A stretch of DNA of 17,675 nucleotides, taken from NCBI GenBank assembly GCA_039030125.1, contig JBCCEV010000088.1, positions 1 to 17,675 on the forward strand, given 5' to 3'. Below are positions 15,780 to 17,675 of the stretch, in pieces. The notes under the pieces were generated by a model. The model ran no database searches and had not been told where the DNA came from. It was given only the letters and a program-made list of their open reading frames with translations. How positions within the stretch are numbered: position 1 is the first letter of the stretch; each line of letters starts with the position of its first letter. Origin of the DNA: JBCCEV01 sp039030125. Its GTDB lineage: Bacteria; Pseudomonadota; Gammaproteobacteria; Ga0077536. The position numbers and the translations under genes were made by a program.

Positions 15780-16904
15780 ATGAGTAAAGCTGAATCGATA
15801 GCTTTTGAGTTAGACGGCAAACACGTGGACGCCTTACCGGGCGAAACCATTTTGCAGGCCGCCGATCGCATCGGCCACGATATCCCACGGCTGTGTTACA
15901 AACCAGGCTACCGTGCGGACGGCAATTGCCGTGCTTGCGTCGTCGAAATTGAGGGTGAGCGGGTACTTGCGCCCTCCTGCTGCCGCCAACCTACCGCGGG
16001 CATGAAAGTGGCAAGCAGCAATGAACGAGCGCGCTTCTCCCAGAAGATGGTGCTGGAATTACTGACTTCAGACGTCCCGTATGACGGTGGCGACTATACG
16101 CCGCGCTCAGAGTTAAAACGTTGGTCGGATTTTGTTGGCTTGCAGGAGCCACGATTCATCGCGCGCAAGCAACCCGTCGCCGACACGACAAATCCTGCCA
16201 TCTCCGTCAATCTCGATGCCTGCATTCAATGTACCCGCTGCGTGCGCGCCTGCCGCGAGGAACAAGTCAACGACGTTATTGGATATGCCCACCGCGGCAG
16301 CGAATCCAAGATCGTATTCGACCTCGACGACCCGATGGGCGACAGCACCTGTGTAAGCTGCGGAGAGTGCGTGCAAGCTTGTCCGACCGGTGCGCTGATG
16401 CCAGCTTTAAATAGTGGCAATCTGCAGCCCGACCGGAAAGTAGAATCCGTGTGTCCATACTGCGGCGTTGGCTGCTTGCTCACCTTTAACATCAAGGACG
16501 AGAAGATTGCTTACGTGGATGGCCGCAATGGCCCCGCTAATCAAAGCCGCCTGTGTGTCAAAGGCCGCTACGGGTTCGACTATGTTCACAATCCCGCGCG
16601 GTTAACGAAACCGCTCATTCGCAGAGAAGGCAAAAAGAAAACAAAGGAGTTGATCGATCCCGATAAGATCGAAGAATATTTTCGCGAAGCCTCATGGGAG
16701 GAAGCCTACGAATTCGCCGCGCGCGGCATTGTCGAAATCCGCGAAGCGCACGGCAGTGGCGCACTCGCTGGCTTCGGGTCAGCCAAAGGCTCCAACGAAG
16801 AAGCCTACCTATTCCAAAAATTGGTCCGCGCCGGCTTTGGTACCAATAACGTCGACCACTGCACGCGGCTAGTGTTGTGCCACAACGATTCCGAAAAATA
16901 TTAG
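15780..16904 (+). CDS. fdhA: NAD-dependent formate dehydrogenase alpha subunit, truncated by a sequence junction
   Basis: The first 364 or so residues of a Mo/W formate dehydrogenase catalytic subunit that should be about 900-1000 residues long. An N-terminal [2Fe-2S] ferredoxin domain has Cys39, Cys50, Cys53 and Cys67. Two [4Fe-4S] ferredoxin motifs follow (CIQCTRCVRACREE and CVSCGECVQACPTG). The molybdopterin oxidoreductase Fe4S4 domain then begins at Cys225, Cys228, Cys232 and Cys259. Homology ends at NNVDHCTRL (about base 16871), just before the segment with the catalytic Cys/Sec. The next ten codons to the TAG at 16902 are out of family. ATG 15780 is used, two bases after the fdhB stop; an in-frame ATG at 15735 lies inside fdhB and adds nothing family-like. 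The gene is broken at the junction, so it is not functional as drawn. Confidence 0.93.
   Translation: MSKAESIAFELDGKHVDALPGETILQAADRIGHDIPRLCYKPGYRADGNCRACVVEIEGERVLAPSCCRQPTAGMKVASSNERARFSQKMVLELLTSDVPYDGGDYTPRSELKRWSDFVGLQEPRFIARKQPVADTTNPAISVNLDACIQCTRCVRACREEQVNDVIGYAHRGSESKIVFDLDDPMGDSTCVSCGECVQACPTGALMPALNSGNLQPDRKVESVCPYCGVGCLLTFNIKDEKIAYVDGRNGPANQSRLCVKGRYGFDYVHNPARLTKPLIRREGKKKTKELIDPDKIEEYFREASWEEAYEFAARGIVEIREAHGSGALAGFGSAKGSNEEAYLFQKLVRAGFGTNNVDHCTRLVLCHNDSEKY
16870..16900. other. Junction between two unrelated sequences (probable assembly chimera)
   Basis: Left of here the DNA is GC-rich and encodes FdhA. Right of here it is AT-rich and encodes the interior of a STAND NTPase in another frame. 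Hand counts give 67% GC at 16741-16800 and 38% at 17041-17100. No insertion-sequence ends, direct repeats or integrase are visible at the join. The exact base cannot be fixed, because short stretches on both sides could belong to either partner. Confidence 0.85.
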
Positions 16905-17675
16905 CTATCAAAGAACGGAAAAATCCTAATGTATTGTCTGAGTCGGAAAAGCAAGCACTATTTAAGCCTCAAAATATAAAAGTTTTAATGGCGATTCGAG
17001 AAGATCGCTATAGCCAATTACATCAGTTGACGGATTATCTGCCAGATATTGTTCAAAATCGGTATTTATTATCGCCTATCACCAGAGACCAAGCTAAAGA
17101 AGCGATAGAAGCGCCTGCCAAAGCAAAAGGGAATTTTAATTCTGTTCCTTTTGCTTATACGCCTGCTGCTATAGAGCAGATTCTCGACCACCTTACTACG
17201 AACGATACTCAGGTAGAAACGACGGCTTTACAAATTATTTGTAACCGCCTTGAGCGACTTGATATCCCCGAAATTCGTCCAGAGAATATTCCGAATGTTG
17301 AAAATATCTTTTTTGAATTTTATAATGGCTCCATTCAAAAATTACCTGATGAGCAACAAGAAAAAGCAAGAATATTTGTTGAAAATCAATTGATTCAACA
17401 AGGACAACGTATTTCTTTGGATGAGCTGGTTTGTAAAAATTATCTTCCAGAGGAGGTTTTGAATCAATTGGTGAATGAGCAACATCTCTTGAGAAGGGTT
17501 CGCAATAGCTCTGATCGGGTATCTTATGAAGTCTCTCATGATATTATGATTGCGCCGATTTTAGAAGCCAAACGCTTGAGAGAAATTACTGAAGCTCAAA
17601 TAAGGGTAGAGGCAGAAAGATTTAAAAAAGAACAAGAATGGCAAGCTCAATTGGTAGTGGAACAGGCTGAGAAGG
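16889..17675 (+). CDS. STAND-type NTPase fragment (nSTAND1-like), both ends missing
   Basis: An open frame runs from the junction to the last base with about 262 residues and no start or stop. The stretch KVLMAIREDRYSQLHQL followed by NRYLLSPITRDQAKEAIEAPA is the end of a STAND/AAA-like NTPase domain, where a VREDY...PLTREQA pattern is usual in nSTAND1 proteins. A helical region follows (QILDHL...ALQIICNRLE), then a winged-helix-like part ending in YEVSHDIMIAPILEAKR, and a charged, probably coiled-coil tail rich in E, K and Q. Such NTPases are bacterial defence or signalling regulators, often with WD40, TPR or effector domains beyond the coil; none can be seen here. Codon use (AAA, TTA, ATT, GAA) and GC content differ from the rest of the window, suggesting an AT-rich host such as Bacteroidota. 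The family is fairly clear; the source organism is a guess. Confidence 0.72.

Noticed and set aside
14470..15888. Long minus-strand open frames opposite fdhB
   Set aside because: They are shadows of a high-GC coding gene with intact cysteine and flavin motifs, and show no recognisable domains.
16889..17675. A mobile element inserted into fdhA
   Set aside because: No terminal repeats, target duplication, transposase or integrase is visible, and the incoming gene has no start, which suits an assembly join better.
1..17675. CRISPR arrays, tandem repeats, tRNA or rRNA genes
   Set aside because: None was seen on reading through; nearly all the window is protein-coding with gaps under 200 bases.

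Overview
The window looks like part of the chromosome of a methylotrophic bacterium, most likely a proteobacterium. It oxidises formaldehyde through the archaeal-type tetrahydromethanopterin (H4MPT) and methylofuran cofactors. Fae, Mch, all four Fhc subunits and beta-RFAP synthase are recognisable directly from their proteins, and together they are diagnostic of this pathway. The genus cannot be named from the sequence. Fae resembles gamma- and betaproteobacterial forms, but that is only an impression.

Layout. Bases 1-2913, minus strand: a tight set mfnF-like / pabB / amino-acid-kinase (MfnE-like, cut by the window start), probably for methylofuran and 4-aminobenzoate synthesis. Bases 2999-3703, plus strand: a lone HisA/HisF-like TIM-barrel gene. 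It converges on fae, and its stop codon lies inside the fae terminator hairpin. Bases 3735-9273, minus strand: mptG, an ATP-grasp ligase, mch, a RimK-like ligase, a CitG-like protein and fae. From memory, this order recalls the orf17-mch-orf5-orf7-fae island of Methylobacterium. Bases 9467-16904, plus strand: fhcB-fhcA-fhcD-fhcC-fdhB-fdhA, with 4-base overlaps at every junction up to fdhB.

How the genes work together. Fae joins formaldehyde to H4MPT. Mch interconverts methenyl- and formyl-H4MPT. Fhc moves the formyl group to methylofuran and hydrolyses it to formate. The adjacent NAD-linked formate dehydrogenase would oxidise formate to CO2. The remaining minus-strand genes probably make the two cofactors. 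The methylene-H4MPT dehydrogenase (mtdB) is not in the window.

At about 16870-16900 the sequence changes abruptly. FdhA breaks off just before its catalytic domain and the DNA becomes AT-rich (38% GC in a hand-counted 60-base sample, against 67% in a sample shortly before). It then encodes the middle of an unrelated STAND-type NTPase that has neither start nor end. Two genes each broken mid-domain at one point is best explained by an assembly chimera. A real rearrangement cannot be excluded from sequence alone.
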